Assembly: GCA_030692685.1 (NCBI GenBank)
Contig: JAUXZO010000035.1
Location: 1 to 64,000, forward strand
Length of the DNA: 64,000 bases
Direction: 5' to 3'
DNA from: Acidovorax sp.
GTDB lineage: Bacteria; Pseudomonadota; Gammaproteobacteria; Burkholderiales; Burkholderiaceae_C
Shown here: positions 18,420-27,824 of the stretch, piece by piece
Numbering within the stretch: the first letter of the stretch is position 1
Layout: every line of letters starts with the position of its first letter
The notes under the pieces: model-generated
The model's database searches: none
Told to the model about the DNA's origin: nothing
Seen by the model: only the letters and a program-made list of their open reading frames with translations
Position numbers and translations under genes: made by a program

Positions 18420-18905
18420 ATGCGCCTGACCCAATGGACTGACTACACGCTGCGTGTGCTGATGTATTGCGCTGCGACCGAGGGGCGTGTGCAGCCTGTC
18501 ACCATCGCAGAGGTGGCCGAGGGCTATGGAATTTCACGCAGCCACTTGATGAAAATCGTGCAGCAACTGGCGACCCAGGAACTGTTGCAGACCACGCGCG
18601 GGCGCGGCGGCGGCATGCGTTTGATGCGGCCAGCATCTGCCATTAACGTGGGGGCTGTGGTGAGGGCCACCGAGACAGACTTCCACCTGGTCGAGTGTTT
18701 TGACGCCGCTACCGACCAATGCCGTCTGAGCGGCCATTGCCATTTGAAAGGGGTGCTGGGCCGGGCGATGGATGCCTATCTGGCGGTGCTGGACGGCGTG
18801 ACACTAGCTGATCTGGTCCCACCTCTTATCACCACGCCAGCAGGAATGCGGGGAACGCGCCGCTTGCTTCCTGTGGAAACCGCTGGATTGCCGCTGGATC
18901 ATTGA
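18420..18905 (+). CDS. nsrR: Nitric-oxide-sensing Rrf2 family repressor NsrR
   Basis: This 161-residue Rrf2 protein has an N-terminal winged helix (MRLTQWTDYTLRVLMY, ISRSHLMKIVQQL, TTRGRGGGMRL) and three cysteines in the cluster-binding loop at about residues 92-106 (ECFDAATDQC, then SGHC). NsrR holds a [4Fe-4S] cluster that reacts with nitric oxide and releases DNA. The divergent position opposite ytfE and the haemoglobin gene, with palindromes in between, supports NsrR rather than IscR or RirA. Confidence 0.92.
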   Translation: MRLTQWTDYTLRVLMYCAATEGRVQPVTIAEVAEGYGISRSHLMKIVQQLATQELLQTTRGRGGGMRLMRPASAINVGAVVRATETDFHLVECFDAATDQCRLSGHCHLKGVLGRAMDAYLAVLDGVTLADLVPPLITTPAGMRGTRRLLPVETAGLPLDH

Positions 18906-18951
18906 ACGCGTGTCTTGCGTCTTCCGCCCCACGCCCCTGGCGGTGATTGGT

Positions 18952-19299
18952 TCATAACCGGACTTTTCCCGTCCAGATGTCCTTGTACATCACCCAGTCA
19001 CCCATGAAACTGTAGAGCGGTCGCTTGAAGCTGGCGGGTTTGTTCTTCTCAAAGCCAAAGTGCCCTATCCAGGCAAATCCGTAGCCGCAGAGCAGGCCGT
19101 AAAGCAGGTACTGAGGCTTGCCCGTTGCCACCAGCATGGCCAGGCAGACCAATGTCAGCGTTGAGCCTACGAAGTGCAGGCGGCGGCAGGTGCGGTTGCC
19201 GTGCTCGCTCAGATAGAACGGGTAGAAATCGGCGAAGCGCTTGAAGGCCTGTGGGTCTGTGCTGGGCCTGGGGGGCGGGGCGGCAGTGTGGGTGGTCAT
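18952..19299 (-). CDS. Mpo1-like (DUF962) membrane protein
   Basis: A 115-residue protein with FYPFYLSEHGNRTCRRLHFVG (given here as FYPFYLSEH and RRLHFVG), two membrane segments at about residues 47-63 and 66-83, and the conserved GHFGFEKNKPASF. These are the marks of the DUF962 family, whose yeast member Mpo1 is a dioxygenase that acts on 2-hydroxy fatty acids. The iron-binding histidines (SEH, LHF, GHFGFEKN) are present. The bacterial role is unproved. It stands alone, convergent with nsrR. Confidence 0.85.
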   Translation of the reverse strand: MTTHTAAPPPRPSTDPQAFKRFADFYPFYLSEHGNRTCRRLHFVGSTLTLVCLAMLVATGKPQYLLYGLLCGYGFAWIGHFGFEKNKPASFKRPLYSFMGDWVMYKDIWTGKVRL

Positions 19300-19405
19300 G
19301 GCGTGTCTCCTGGCGGCGTTGGGGCTCTGCCCGCGTTATACGCCGTAGCCACGGGGCGCACCAGCGGGGGAGTGTGGGCGTGCTGTCGCCAGCAGGTCTG
19401 TGCAC

Positions 19406-19442
19406 AAAAAACCCGGCGGGCTTCTCAGCGCGCCGGGTTTGC
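19406..19442 (-). terminator. Intrinsic terminator of the alpha/beta hydrolase gene
   Basis: An AACCCGGCG...CGCCGGGTT hairpin with an A-run on the left side (a T-run on the minus strand) lies just after the stop of the hydrolase gene at 19456, on its downstream side. Confidence 0.75.
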
Positions 19443-19455
19443 TGGTCATTCGGTA

Positions 19456-20274
19456 TCAGAGCACCAGGAAGTCCCGGATGGCGGCGAGCGTTTCTTCTGG
19501 CGCCTCGGTCATCTGGTTGTGCCCTACGGGCAGGTGGCCGATCTGCACCGTTTTGCCCGCTGCGCGTGCCGCATTGATCAGGCCCTGCGCGGCTTTTGGT
19601 GATGTCATCTGGTCTTGTTCGCCCAGTGCAAACAGCACCGGGCAGGTGAGTTGCGCCATGGCGGCTTCGCCCCCCGCATAGCTGTCGCACGCCACAAAGC
19701 CTCGATGAAACACGTTGACTGCTGTGTTACTGCGCAGCACTTTGCGCCCCAGGGCCATGCCTGCGCCAAACACCCAGGTGCCAGGGCCGAGGGCGGAGGG
19801 GGGTGCCGACAATGTGCTTCGCGAAAACACGTTGACCATGCGCATTGCCTGCTCGGGGTTGGTCTGTGATGCTTCGATCAGCGCAGGCGATACCTTCATC
19901 GGGAACGCCGTGCCCACCAACACCAGGTGGCTGATGCGGTCCTTGAGCCGTGCGGCCGCTTCCATGGCGATGAGCGATCCCCAGCTGTGCCCCACCAAGG
20001 CGGCGCCTTGCAAGCCCGCCGCGTTAAGCAGCGCACCGATGAAGTCGGCACCTTGCTCGACCGTAGCGGGCGCGTCGCCGCCGCTGCGGCAGTGGCCGGG
20101 CAGGTCGATGGCCAGCACGTTCCAGCCGTGGTGGGCCATGTAGCGGCTTTGCAGGGCCCACACGCTGTGGTCGTTGAGCACGCCGTGGATGAAGACCACG
20201 GTGGGCTTGGCGGCATCCAATACCTTGCCGCCGGTGTAGCAATACGTGGCAGCGCCGTTAACTTGAATGTGCAT
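19456..20274 (-). CDS. Alpha/beta hydrolase
   Basis: A 272-residue soluble esterase-like protein. The nucleophile elbow is GHSWGS (about residues 95-100), the oxyanion region HGVLNDHSVW lies near residue 31, and the acid residue is probably in ALGEQDQMTSP, with the histidine in LPVGHNQMTEAP. No signal peptide is seen. The start ATG 20274 comes two bases after the metY stop, so it is translated with metY in one transcript. The substrate is unknown. Confidence 0.85.
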   Translation of the reverse strand: MHIQVNGAATYCYTGGKVLDAAKPTVVFIHGVLNDHSVWALQSRYMAHHGWNVLAIDLPGHCRSGGDAPATVEQGADFIGALLNAAGLQGAALVGHSWGSLIAMEAAARLKDRISHLVLVGTAFPMKVSPALIEASQTNPEQAMRMVNVFSRSTLSAPPSALGPGTWVFGAGMALGRKVLRSNTAVNVFHRGFVACDSYAGGEAAMAQLTCPVLFALGEQDQMTSPKAAQGLINAARAAGKTVQIGHLPVGHNQMTEAPEETLAAIRDFLVL

Positions 20275-20276
20275 GG

Positions 20277-21587
20277 TCAGGCCCCCGCTTTCTCGGCTGC
20301 CTTGAGCGCGCGCTTGAGGTCGTCGATGAGGTCGTCGGCGTCTTCGAGGCCGATCGACAGGCGGATCGTGCCCTGGCTGATGCCTGCGCCCGCCAGCGCT
20401 TCGTCGCTCATGCGGAAGTGCGTGGTGCTGGCCGGGTGGATCACCAGACTGCGGCAGTCGCCCACGTTGGCCAGGTGGCTGAAGACCTTGAGCGTCTCGA
20501 TGAACCTCTTGCCCTGCTCTCGGTTGCCCTTGAGGTCGAAGCTGAACACCGAGCCCGCGCCACGCGGTAGCAGCTTTTGCGCCAGCGCATGGCTGGGGTG
20601 GGATGCGAGCATGGGGTGCCCCACGCGTGACACGAAAGGCTGCGCAGCGAGAAATTCCACCACCTTTTCAGTGTTGCGCACATGGCGCTCCATGCGCAGG
20701 GGCAGGGTCTCGATGCCCTGGAGGATCAGCCATGCCGTGTGGGGACTCATGCAGGCGCCAAAGTCGCGCAGGCCCTCTCTGCGTGCGCGCAGCAAGAAGG
20801 CGCCCACGGTGCTTTCTTCGGTGAACACCATGTTGTGAAAGCCGTCGTAGGGCTGGGTCAGCTCGGCAAACTTGCCGGCGGATTTCGGGCCATCCCAGTC
20901 AAAACTGCCGCCATCGACCACGATGCCTCCCACCACGGTGCCATGGCCCGAGAGGAACTTGGTGGCCGAGTGGTAGACCAGGTCAGCCCCGTGTTCAAAC
21001 GGTTTCATGAGCCAGGGCGATGTGAGGGTGGAGTCCACCAATAGCGGCACACCGGCTTCGTGTGCAATCGCGCTTATTGTGGGGATGTCCAGCACATCCA
21101 GGCCCGGGTTGCCCACGGTCTCGCCAAAGAACAGCTTGGTGTTGGGCCGCACGGCGGCGCGCCAGGCGTCGATGTCGCCAGGCTTGACGAAGGTGGTCTC
21201 GATGCCAAAGCGCGAGAGCGTGTAGTGCAAAAGGTTCTGCGAACCGCCATACAGCGCGGTGCTGGCAACGATGTGACTGCCCGCGCCCATCAGCGTGGCC
21301 ACGGCCAGGTGTAGCGCAGCTTGGCCGCTGGCGGTGGCGATGGCGCCCACACCGCCTTCGAGCGCCGCCACGCGCTGCTCCAGCACCGCGTTGGTCGGGT
21401 TGCTGATGCGGCTGTACACGTGGCCGCCGCGCTCCAGGTTGAACAGCGAGGCCGCGTGGTCGCTCGATTCGAAGACAAACGACGTGGTCAGGTGGATGGG
21501 GGTGGCGCGTGCGCCGGTGGCGGGGTCGGGGCTGGCGCCTGCGTGCAGCGCCAGCGTGTCAAAGCCAGGGTCGGAGTAACCGGGCAT
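20277..21587 (-). CDS. metY: O-acetyl/O-succinyl-homoserine sulfhydrylase
   Basis: This PLP enzyme forms homocysteine from an activated homoserine and sulfide, in methionine synthesis. The 436-residue protein has the Cys/Met-metabolism fold: YSRISNPTNAVLEQRVAALEGG (given as YSRISNPT and ALEGG), the substrate loop TALYGGSQN, DSTLTSPWLMKP, and the PLP lysine in HSATKFLSGHGTVVGG. It is longer than cystathionine gamma-synthase and matches the MetY length. The downstream hydrolase is close enough for co-transcription. Confidence 0.92.
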   Translation of the reverse strand: MPGYSDPGFDTLALHAGASPDPATGARATPIHLTTSFVFESSDHAASLFNLERGGHVYSRISNPTNAVLEQRVAALEGGVGAIATASGQAALHLAVATLMGAGSHIVASTALYGGSQNLLHYTLSRFGIETTFVKPGDIDAWRAAVRPNTKLFFGETVGNPGLDVLDIPTISAIAHEAGVPLLVDSTLTSPWLMKPFEHGADLVYHSATKFLSGHGTVVGGIVVDGGSFDWDGPKSAGKFAELTQPYDGFHNMVFTEESTVGAFLLRARREGLRDFGACMSPHTAWLILQGIETLPLRMERHVRNTEKVVEFLAAQPFVSRVGHPMLASHPSHALAQKLLPRGAGSVFSFDLKGNREQGKRFIETLKVFSHLANVGDCRSLVIHPASTTHFRMSDEALAGAGISQGTIRLSIGLEDADDLIDDLKRALKAAEKAGA

Positions 21588-21734
21588 CTTGTGTCTCCCA
21601 TGTTGTCAATGCAGGCGGGCATTGTGGGCTATATTTGCCGGCAAATGGCCTACAGCATGTGAGCCCCCGAAGCGGGTGTGAATGTGCCCGTGGGCCCACG
21701 CACTCACTTCCCGCTCTCCCGGAGACTCCGCACC

Positions 21735-22184
21735 ATGAAAGTCAGCGACATCCTTCGCGTCAAAGGCAACACCCTCTACACCGCTACGCCGGACGAGCCG
21801 CTGGCCGGTGCTGTGAGCCTGATGGCCGACCGCGATATCGGGTCGCTGGTCGTGATGGAGCACGGAGATCTGGTGGGCATGCTCACTTTCCGCGAGGTGA
21901 TTCAGGCCGTGGTGAAAAACGGCGGAGGCGTGGGCACCATGCTGGTTCGATCAGCCATGGACGATGCGCCTTTGACCTGCACGCTCGAAACCGACATGGA
22001 CGAAGTGCGCCGCATGATGCTGGACCGCCATGCACGCTACATGCCCGTGATGGACCGCAAGATGCTCATGGGCGTGATCAGCTTCTACGACGTGGCCAAG
22101 GCCGTGGTGGACAGTCAGAATTTTGAGAACAAGATGCTCAAGGCCTACATTCGCGACTGGCCTGAAGACGAGTCTCGTCCCTGA
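21735..22184 (+). CDS. CBS-domain-pair protein
   Basis: A 149-residue cytosolic protein made of two CBS motifs (about residues 1-62 and 70-130), typical parts being DIGSLVVMEHGDLVGMLTFR and ARYMPVMDRKMLMGVISFYD (each close to the family consensus). Such stand-alone pairs bind adenosine nucleotides and regulate a partner. ATG 21735 has GGAG about 9 bases upstream. A GGDEF remnant follows at 22269. Confidence 0.85.
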   Translation: MKVSDILRVKGNTLYTATPDEPLAGAVSLMADRDIGSLVVMEHGDLVGMLTFREVIQAVVKNGGGVGTMLVRSAMDDAPLTCTLETDMDEVRRMMLDRHARYMPVMDRKMLMGVISFYDVAKAVVDSQNFENKMLKAYIRDWPEDESRP

Positions 22185-22268
22185 GACCTCTGTCTGAACG
22201 CTGCAGACTACTGAGCGCTAGGTCAAATGTGCGTATGGCGGTGCCGCAAGCAGGTGCCGCATGCCGAC

Positions 22269-22400
22269 AGCCCTGCTGGACTGGTTGCGCTGTCGTGTGG
22301 AACGGCCGGGATAAAGGGACCAGAAGGCACTACCGATGTGCTGCACGCACTCGCAGACCGGGCTCTTTACCAAGCCAAGCTGGCAGGGCGCAATCAATCA
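22269..22400 (+). pseudogene. GGDEF-domain C-terminal remnant
   Basis: In one frame this stretch encodes LSCGTAGIKGPEG followed by HALADRALYQAKLAGRNQ, which is the end of a diguanylate cyclase domain (usual form ADxALYxAKxxGRN). Nothing upstream in the same frame continues the domain, and the frame runs antisense into the neighbouring phosphodiesterase gene without its own stop. I read it as the left-over end of a deleted or rearranged cyclase gene. Confidence 0.6.
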
Positions 22401-24647
22401 TCCCGGTGGCAACTGACCACGTATCCAGGCCTCCAGTTCGTTGGCTGGCATTGGCTTACCAAACAGATAGCCCTGCATTACCGGGCACCCCTGGGACTGC
22501 AGCCACTGCTGTTGGCCACTGGTCTCCACGCCTTCGGCCACCACCATCATCCCCAAGCTCTGCGCAATGCTCAGCACCGAAACCGTGAGCGCTCGTGCTG
22601 TGGGGCTGCTGGTCAGATCTCTGACAAAGGCCATGTCCAGCTTGAGTTCAGAAATGGGAAGCCGGTGCAGGTAGCTCAGGCTCGAATATCCCGTGCCAAA
22701 GTCGTCCAGTGACAGCTTGAAGCCCTCGCGGTGGAGCGCTTCGATGTTGGCCAGCGTGACGGGCCGCGCATCCATCATCACGCTCTCGGTGATCTCCAGC
22801 AGCAGGTCGTTGGTGTGAAGGCCGTGTTTTTTGAGGGCATGGCTGATTGCCTGGGCGAACTCTGGCTGATGAAAGCTGCGGCCTGACAGGTTGACGGCCA
22901 CGCAGGGCACGTGATGGCCCGCTGTGCGCCATGCTGCCAACTGGCCGCAGGCCTCGTCCAGCAGCCAGAGTGTCAGATCGTGGATGAGGCCCGCTTCTTC
23001 GGCCACGGGGATGAACTCGCTGGGCGGCACAGAGCCCCATTCAGGGTGGTTCCAGCGCGCCAACGCCTCTACCCCATGCAAACCACCCGGCGCGCTGCTG
23101 AGCACCTGGGGCTGGTAGTGCAGGGTGAGGCTGCGCTCTGCAAGGGCCTGGCGCAAAGCGCGTTCCAGTGCAGCACGTTCTTGCGCACGTCGATTCATCT
23201 CGGCACTGAAAAGTTGCAGGCTGTGCCGGTGGTCGCTTTTGGCCTGGACCATCGCCTGGTCTGCGTGGCGCAGCAGGGTATCGATAGATTCACCATCGTC
23301 TGGAAACATCGCAATGCCAATGCTGGCGTGGGGCACGTAGTTTTGCCCGAGGATGTCCATGGGCTGTGCAATAGCCGCGAGCATGCCGTGCGCGATTTGT
23401 ATGGCTTGTTCGGTGGCGCATTCAGATAGCAGCATCACAAACTCGTCGCCAGCCAAGCGGCCTATCAGGTCACGCGCCCGCAGGCACTGAGTGAGCCGGT
23501 CTGCCACCTCACACAGCAACGCATCGCCGGCATTGTGGCCCTGGGTGTCATTGACTTGCTTGAACCGGTCGAGGTCTACAAACAACAGGGCCCCTGTTTG
23601 GTCGTTGCGTTCGATGTTCGCCAGCATGCGCTCTGCGCTGCTGCAGAACATGGATCGATTGGGCAATCCGGTGAGCACGTCAAAAAAAGCCAGTTGGTGA
23701 ATGCGCTGGCGGGTTGTGTCGCGTTCGATGGCCAGCGCACACAGATGCAGGCAGGCATCCACCAGTCGGCGGTGCAATGCGTTGGGGCCGCGTGGTTCGC
23801 GAAAGTAAAAAGCGAAAGTGCCCACCACCTTGCCGCGGTGATCAAGGATGGGGCTCGACCAGCATGCCCTCAGACCACTGGTTGCATAAAGATCCCGGTA
23901 ATCTGCCCACCGCAGATCAGTGGAGATATCGATCACCTCCACGGGCTCGCCCAGAAACGCCGCCGTGCCACACGATCCAACAAGTGGCCCGATGGCAGCA
24001 CCGTCCAGCGCAGCGCAGATGTCGGGCGGCAGCCGGGGCGCAGCCAGCGGATGCAATCGGCCCTGGTCATCCACTCCCAGAATGGAGGCTGTTACCTCTG
24101 GCGCAATACGTTCCACCTCGCGGCAGACCAAGGCCATGAGGTTGGGCAACGGCAGTTCGTTGACCATTCCTTCGAGCACGCGCTTTTGCAAGACCTCGTG
24201 CATCTTGGTGAGTGTGATGTCGGTCAGCACCGTGATGGTGCCTCCGGGCCCTCCCGATGCTTGACTGGAGGCGTTGATGACCATGGAGATCCACAATGGC
24301 TGGCCACTCTTGCTGTAAAGCAAGGTGTCCACCCGACAGCAGCCTTGCTCGGTGACGTTCTCGCGGATTTTATCGAGCAGTCCTGGGTCGGTATGGGCCC
24401 CAAAAAGCACGGTGCTGAGGGATTTTCCCAACACTTCCTCGGGCCCGAATCCGAACAGGCGAGTGAAGCCTTCGTTGATGTACACCACGTGGCGCGACCG
24501 ATCGCTCAGGACGATGGCGTCATCGCTGGCATCCAGCGCCCGGCGCAAAGGCGCGTCAGCCACGGGCGCTGGCAGGGAGGGTATCGGTGAAAAGGAGGGG
24601 CCGAAAGAAGGCGGTGCAGAGACGGGCATGAATGTCCCAGTGGTCAT
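22398..24647 (-). CDS. PAS-GAF-GGDEF-EAL cyclic-di-GMP phosphodiesterase (DosP-like)
   Basis: This 749-residue protein has a PAS domain (about 32-155), a GAF-like domain (about 170-315), a GGDEF domain (about 325-480) and an EAL domain (about 495-745). The cyclase motif is RLAGDEF, with Ala in place of the first Gly, so cyclase activity is doubtful. The EAL domain is intact by sequence: EALARW, NLSGRSF, LEITESV, DDFGTGYSS, LKLDMAFV and AEGVET. It is therefore probably a cyclic-di-GMP phosphodiesterase regulated by the PAS and GAF inputs. The order of domains matches the oxygen sensor DosP. No membrane segment is present. Confidence 0.9.
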   Translation of the reverse strand: MTTGTFMPVSAPPSFGPSFSPIPSLPAPVADAPLRRALDASDDAIVLSDRSRHVVYINEGFTRLFGFGPEEVLGKSLSTVLFGAHTDPGLLDKIRENVTEQGCCRVDTLLYSKSGQPLWISMVINASSQASGGPGGTITVLTDITLTKMHEVLQKRVLEGMVNELPLPNLMALVCREVERIAPEVTASILGVDDQGRLHPLAAPRLPPDICAALDGAAIGPLVGSCGTAAFLGEPVEVIDISTDLRWADYRDLYATSGLRACWSSPILDHRGKVVGTFAFYFREPRGPNALHRRLVDACLHLCALAIERDTTRQRIHQLAFFDVLTGLPNRSMFCSSAERMLANIERNDQTGALLFVDLDRFKQVNDTQGHNAGDALLCEVADRLTQCLRARDLIGRLAGDEFVMLLSECATEQAIQIAHGMLAAIAQPMDILGQNYVPHASIGIAMFPDDGESIDTLLRHADQAMVQAKSDHRHSLQLFSAEMNRRAQERAALERALRQALAERSLTLHYQPQVLSSAPGGLHGVEALARWNHPEWGSVPPSEFIPVAEEAGLIHDLTLWLLDEACGQLAAWRTAGHHVPCVAVNLSGRSFHQPEFAQAISHALKKHGLHTNDLLLEITESVMMDARPVTLANIEALHREGFKLSLDDFGTGYSSLSYLHRLPISELKLDMAFVRDLTSSPTARALTVSVLSIAQSLGMMVVAEGVETSGQQQWLQSQGCPVMQGYLFGKPMPANELEAWIRGQLPPG

Positions 24648-24809
24648 CTGCCCATGCTATCAAGTGCGTGTTTCGCTGCCAAGTGCAATATCGCGGATGC
24701 GGCGGCGATCTATGCACAGCCTGTGCTTTCGACCCTGTGAGCTAACCAATGCTATCCCGGTGGTGGCAATACGGAGCCTGCGTCCCCAGCTCTGGGATAA
24801 TCCCGCTCC

Positions 24810-25907
24810 ATGAGCGGCAATACCTTCGGCACCCTATTCGCAGTCACCAACTTTGGTGAATCCCACGGCCCGGCCATTGGCTGCGTGATTGATGGCTGCC
24901 CGCCTGGCATGCCGCTGTCAGAGGCTGACATTCAGTCCGACCTGGACCGGCGTCGCCCTGGCACCAGCCGGCACGTCACACAGCGCAACGAGCCCGACGC
25001 GGTGGAGATACTGTCCGGCGTGTACGACGGAAAGACCACGGGCACGCCGATTGCGCTGCTGATCCGCAACACGGACCAGCGCAGCAAGGACTACAGCAAC
25101 ATCGCCGAGAGTTTTCGCCCGGGCCATGCCGACTACACGTATTGGCACAAGTACGGCATCCGCGACCCGCGTGGCGGTGGCCGGTCTTCTGCGCGCCTTA
25201 CCGCGCCCACGGTGGCTGCTGGTGCGGTAGCCAAGAAGTGGTTGGCCCAGCAGTACGGCGCTCAGTTTCGTGCTTGCATGACGCAACTGGGCGAGCTTTC
25301 CATCCCGTTCGAGAGCTGGGACCATGTGCGCAGCAATCCGTTTTTTGCCCCGGTGGCCGACGTAGCGCAGTACGAGGACTACATGGACGCCTTGCGCAAG
25401 GCCGGGGATTCTTGCGGTGCGCGCATCCGTGTGCAGGCCACGGGCGTGCCGGTGGGCTTGGGCGAGCCGCTGTATGACAAGCTCGACGCCGATATCGCCC
25501 ACGCCATGATGGGCTTGAACGCGGTGAAGGGTGTTGAGATCGGTGCGGGCTTTGCCAGCGTCGCGCACAGGGGCACCATGCACGGCGATTCGATGACGCC
25601 CCAGGGCTTTCGCACCAACAACGCTGGTGGTGTGCTGGGCGGCATCAGCACCGGGCAGGCCCTGGAGGTGAGCATTGCCATCAAACCCACCAGCTCCATC
25701 ATCACCCCGCGCGAATCCATAGACATCCACGGCCAGAGCGCCGAGGTCATCACCAAAGGCCGCCACGACCCCTGCGTGGGCATTCGTGCCGCGCCGATTG
25801 CCGAGGCGTTGCTGGCCTTGGTGGTCATGGACCACGCCCTGCGCCACCGGGCCCAGTGTGCCGACGTGGTGCAACCCGTGCCACCCATCCAGGCCTCGTT
25901 TCTGTAG
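24810..25907 (+). CDS. aroC: Chorismate synthase
   Basis: This enzyme makes chorismate from EPSP, the last common step of aromatic amino-acid synthesis, using reduced FMN. The 365-residue protein opens with [20 protein letters not shown] and contains [17 protein letters not shown], the [11 protein letters not shown] loop, [11 protein letters not shown] and [16 protein letters not shown] (shown in parts), all standard for AroC. The length is normal. It has its own short upstream gap of 160 bases and no obvious partners, except that the nucleotidase lipoprotein follows 39 bases downstream. Confidence 0.97.
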   Translation: MSGNTFGTLFAVTNFGESHGPAIGCVIDGCPPGMPLSEADIQSDLDRRRPGTSRHVTQRNEPDAVEILSGVYDGKTTGTPIALLIRNTDQRSKDYSNIAESFRPGHADYTYWHKYGIRDPRGGGRSSARLTAPTVAAGAVAKKWLAQQYGAQFRACMTQLGELSIPFESWDHVRSNPFFAPVADVAQYEDYMDALRKAGDSCGARIRVQATGVPVGLGEPLYDKLDADIAHAMMGLNAVKGVEIGAGFASVAHRGTMHGDSMTPQGFRTNNAGGVLGGISTGQALEVSIAIKPTSSIITPRESIDIHGQSAEVITKGRHDPCVGIRAAPIAEALLALVVMDHALRHRAQCADVVQPVPPIQASFL

Positions 25908-25946
25908 GCTTTTCGACGGCCCGGCGCCAACTAAAAGACACGCAGC

Positions 25947-27761
25947 ATGTCTGGAAGATCGGCAGGGCTTCGCCAAGGTCGAGGGTTGCAGCGCATGATG
26001 TGGGCGGCCGCCATCGGTTTGGCCGCCGTCGCCCTCGCAGGCTGCAGCAGCGCGTGGCATGCCCTCGCGCCTGCCAGCGCGCCTCCGCACATTGACATCA
26101 CCTTGATCGGTTTCAACGATCTGCATGGCCATTTGGATCCACCCGGCATAGCGCTCACGGTGCCAGGGCCCGCAGGCCCTGTGGCGGTGCCCGCCGGAGG
26201 TATGGCCTATCTTGCCAGCGCCGTGGCCGCCCTGAAGGCACGCGGGCCGCACCATGCCGTGGTGTCGGCCGGGGACATGGTGGGGGCCTCTCCGCTGGTG
26301 TCATCGCTGTTTCTGGATGAGCCCACCATCGAAGCCGTGAACCAGATGCAGATCGACTTCAATGCCGTCGGCAACCACGAGTTTGACCGCGGCTGGCGCG
26401 AGCTATTGCGCTTGCAGCACGGCGGCTGCGAAAAACACACCGCCCGCCAGCCCTGCCAAATCAGCCAGCCATTTGCGGGTGCGCAGTTTGGATTTCTGGC
26501 GGCAAACACACTGCACGAGGATGGGCGTACCTTGTTACCAGCCACCGGCCTTAAACGGTTTACGCAAGGCGGCGCCACGGTGGTGATGGGTTTCATCGGC
26601 CTCACCCTCAAAGCCACTCCGGCCATGGTGACCCCGGCGGGTGTAGCAGGGCTGCGGTTTGAGGATGAAGTGGAGACTGCCAATGCGCTGGTGCCTATGC
26701 TTAAAGCCCAAGGCGCTGACGTGATTGTGGTGGTCATCCACGAAGGCGGGCGGACCTCTGCAGGGCCCCTGGAGGAAAGCTGCGCGGGCCTGAGCGGTGA
26801 CATCCTGCCCATCTTGGAGCGGCTGGACCCTGCCGTTGATGTGGTGGTCTCCGGTCACACCCACCAGGCCTACGTGTGCGATTACGGCCGGGTCAACGCG
26901 GCCAAACCTTTCTTGCTGACCAGCGCGGGCCAATACGGAACCTTGTTGACCGATATCCAGCTGCGTGTGGACACCCAGACGCGCCGCGTGGTGAGCAAGA
27001 CCGCGCGCAACCTCGTGGTGCAAAGCCAGGCGTTTACCGGCAGCCAAGGGCACGTGCCCGTGAGCGCTGCTTTCCCCGCATTTGAAGCGGATGCGCAGGT
27101 GCAGAAAATCATCGACACCTACCGCGCCGCGGCGGTGCCACTGGCCCAGCGGCCCGTGGGGCAAGCGACTGCGGCCGTGCGGCGCGTGCCTGCTGCGTCG
27201 CTGGAGAGTGCGCTCGGTAACCTGATTGCCGATGCGCAATGGCTGGCCACCCACGCTCCCGAGCACGGCGGTGCGCAGCTGTCATTCATGAACCCAGGCG
27301 GGCTGCGGGCCGATCTGGTGCCGGACGAACAAGGCCTGGTGCGTTTTGGGCAATTGTTTGGGGTGCAGCCCTTTGGCAACCAGCTGGTCGTCAAAACCCT
27401 GACCGGTGCGCAGATCAAGGATGCGCTGGAGCAGCAGTTTGCGAGTGGCAGCAACACCGTGCAACGCCCTCGGGTGCTTTCGGTGTCCAAGGATTTTGCC
27501 TACCGCTACGACCTTGCCCAGCCGCCCGGCGCGCGCATCGGCGGCATGGTGCTGCAGGGGGCACCGTTGCTGCCCGATGCTCAGGTGCGTGTGGTGATGA
27601 GCAGTTATCTCGACAGCGGGGGCGACAACTTCTCGGTGCTGGCGCAGGGCCGGGATCGCCGCGTGGGCATGCTTGATGTCGATGCGCTGGAGGCCTACTT
27701 TCGCGCCCAAAGCCCGGTGTCTCCGCCCGCTGCGAACCGCATCACGCGGGTGGAGCGCTGA
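25947..27761 (+). CDS. UshA-like 5'-nucleotidase/metallophosphatase lipoprotein
   Basis: This protein of 604 residues is exported as a lipoprotein: a hydrophobic segment ends in the lipobox LAGC (about residues 30-33). The N-terminal metallophosphatase domain has the metal motifs GFNDLHGH, GDMVGASPL, GNHEFDRGW and SGHTHQAY, and the C-terminal nucleotidase domain has NPGGLRADL, PFGNQLVVKTLTG and SSYLDSGGDNF. It probably hydrolyses extracellular nucleotides. ATG 25947 gives a basic n-region before the hydrophobic core; ATG 25995 has a better ribosome-binding site (GAGGG) but no charged n-region, so the start is not certain. Confidence 0.9.
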   Translation: MSGRSAGLRQGRGLQRMMWAAAIGLAAVALAGCSSAWHALAPASAPPHIDITLIGFNDLHGHLDPPGIALTVPGPAGPVAVPAGGMAYLASAVAALKARGPHHAVVSAGDMVGASPLVSSLFLDEPTIEAVNQMQIDFNAVGNHEFDRGWRELLRLQHGGCEKHTARQPCQISQPFAGAQFGFLAANTLHEDGRTLLPATGLKRFTQGGATVVMGFIGLTLKATPAMVTPAGVAGLRFEDEVETANALVPMLKAQGADVIVVVIHEGGRTSAGPLEESCAGLSGDILPILERLDPAVDVVVSGHTHQAYVCDYGRVNAAKPFLLTSAGQYGTLLTDIQLRVDTQTRRVVSKTARNLVVQSQAFTGSQGHVPVSAAFPAFEADAQVQKIIDTYRAAAVPLAQRPVGQATAAVRRVPAASLESALGNLIADAQWLATHAPEHGGAQLSFMNPGGLRADLVPDEQGLVRFGQLFGVQPFGNQLVVKTLTGAQIKDALEQQFASGSNTVQRPRVLSVSKDFAYRYDLAQPPGARIGGMVLQGAPLLPDAQVRVVMSSYLDSGGDNFSVLAQGRDRRVGMLDVDALEAYFRAQSPVSPPAANRITRVER

Positions 27762-27824
27762 CCCGCGTTGGTTGTCCCCACCGATTTCGGCCCGGATCGG
27801 CTCTCTCATCCCCGTCCGGTCAAA

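Noticed and set aside
24918..26255. Minus-strand frame spanning aroC and the nucleotidase start (445 codons)
   Set aside because: It crosses two well-supported genes and has a biased composition.
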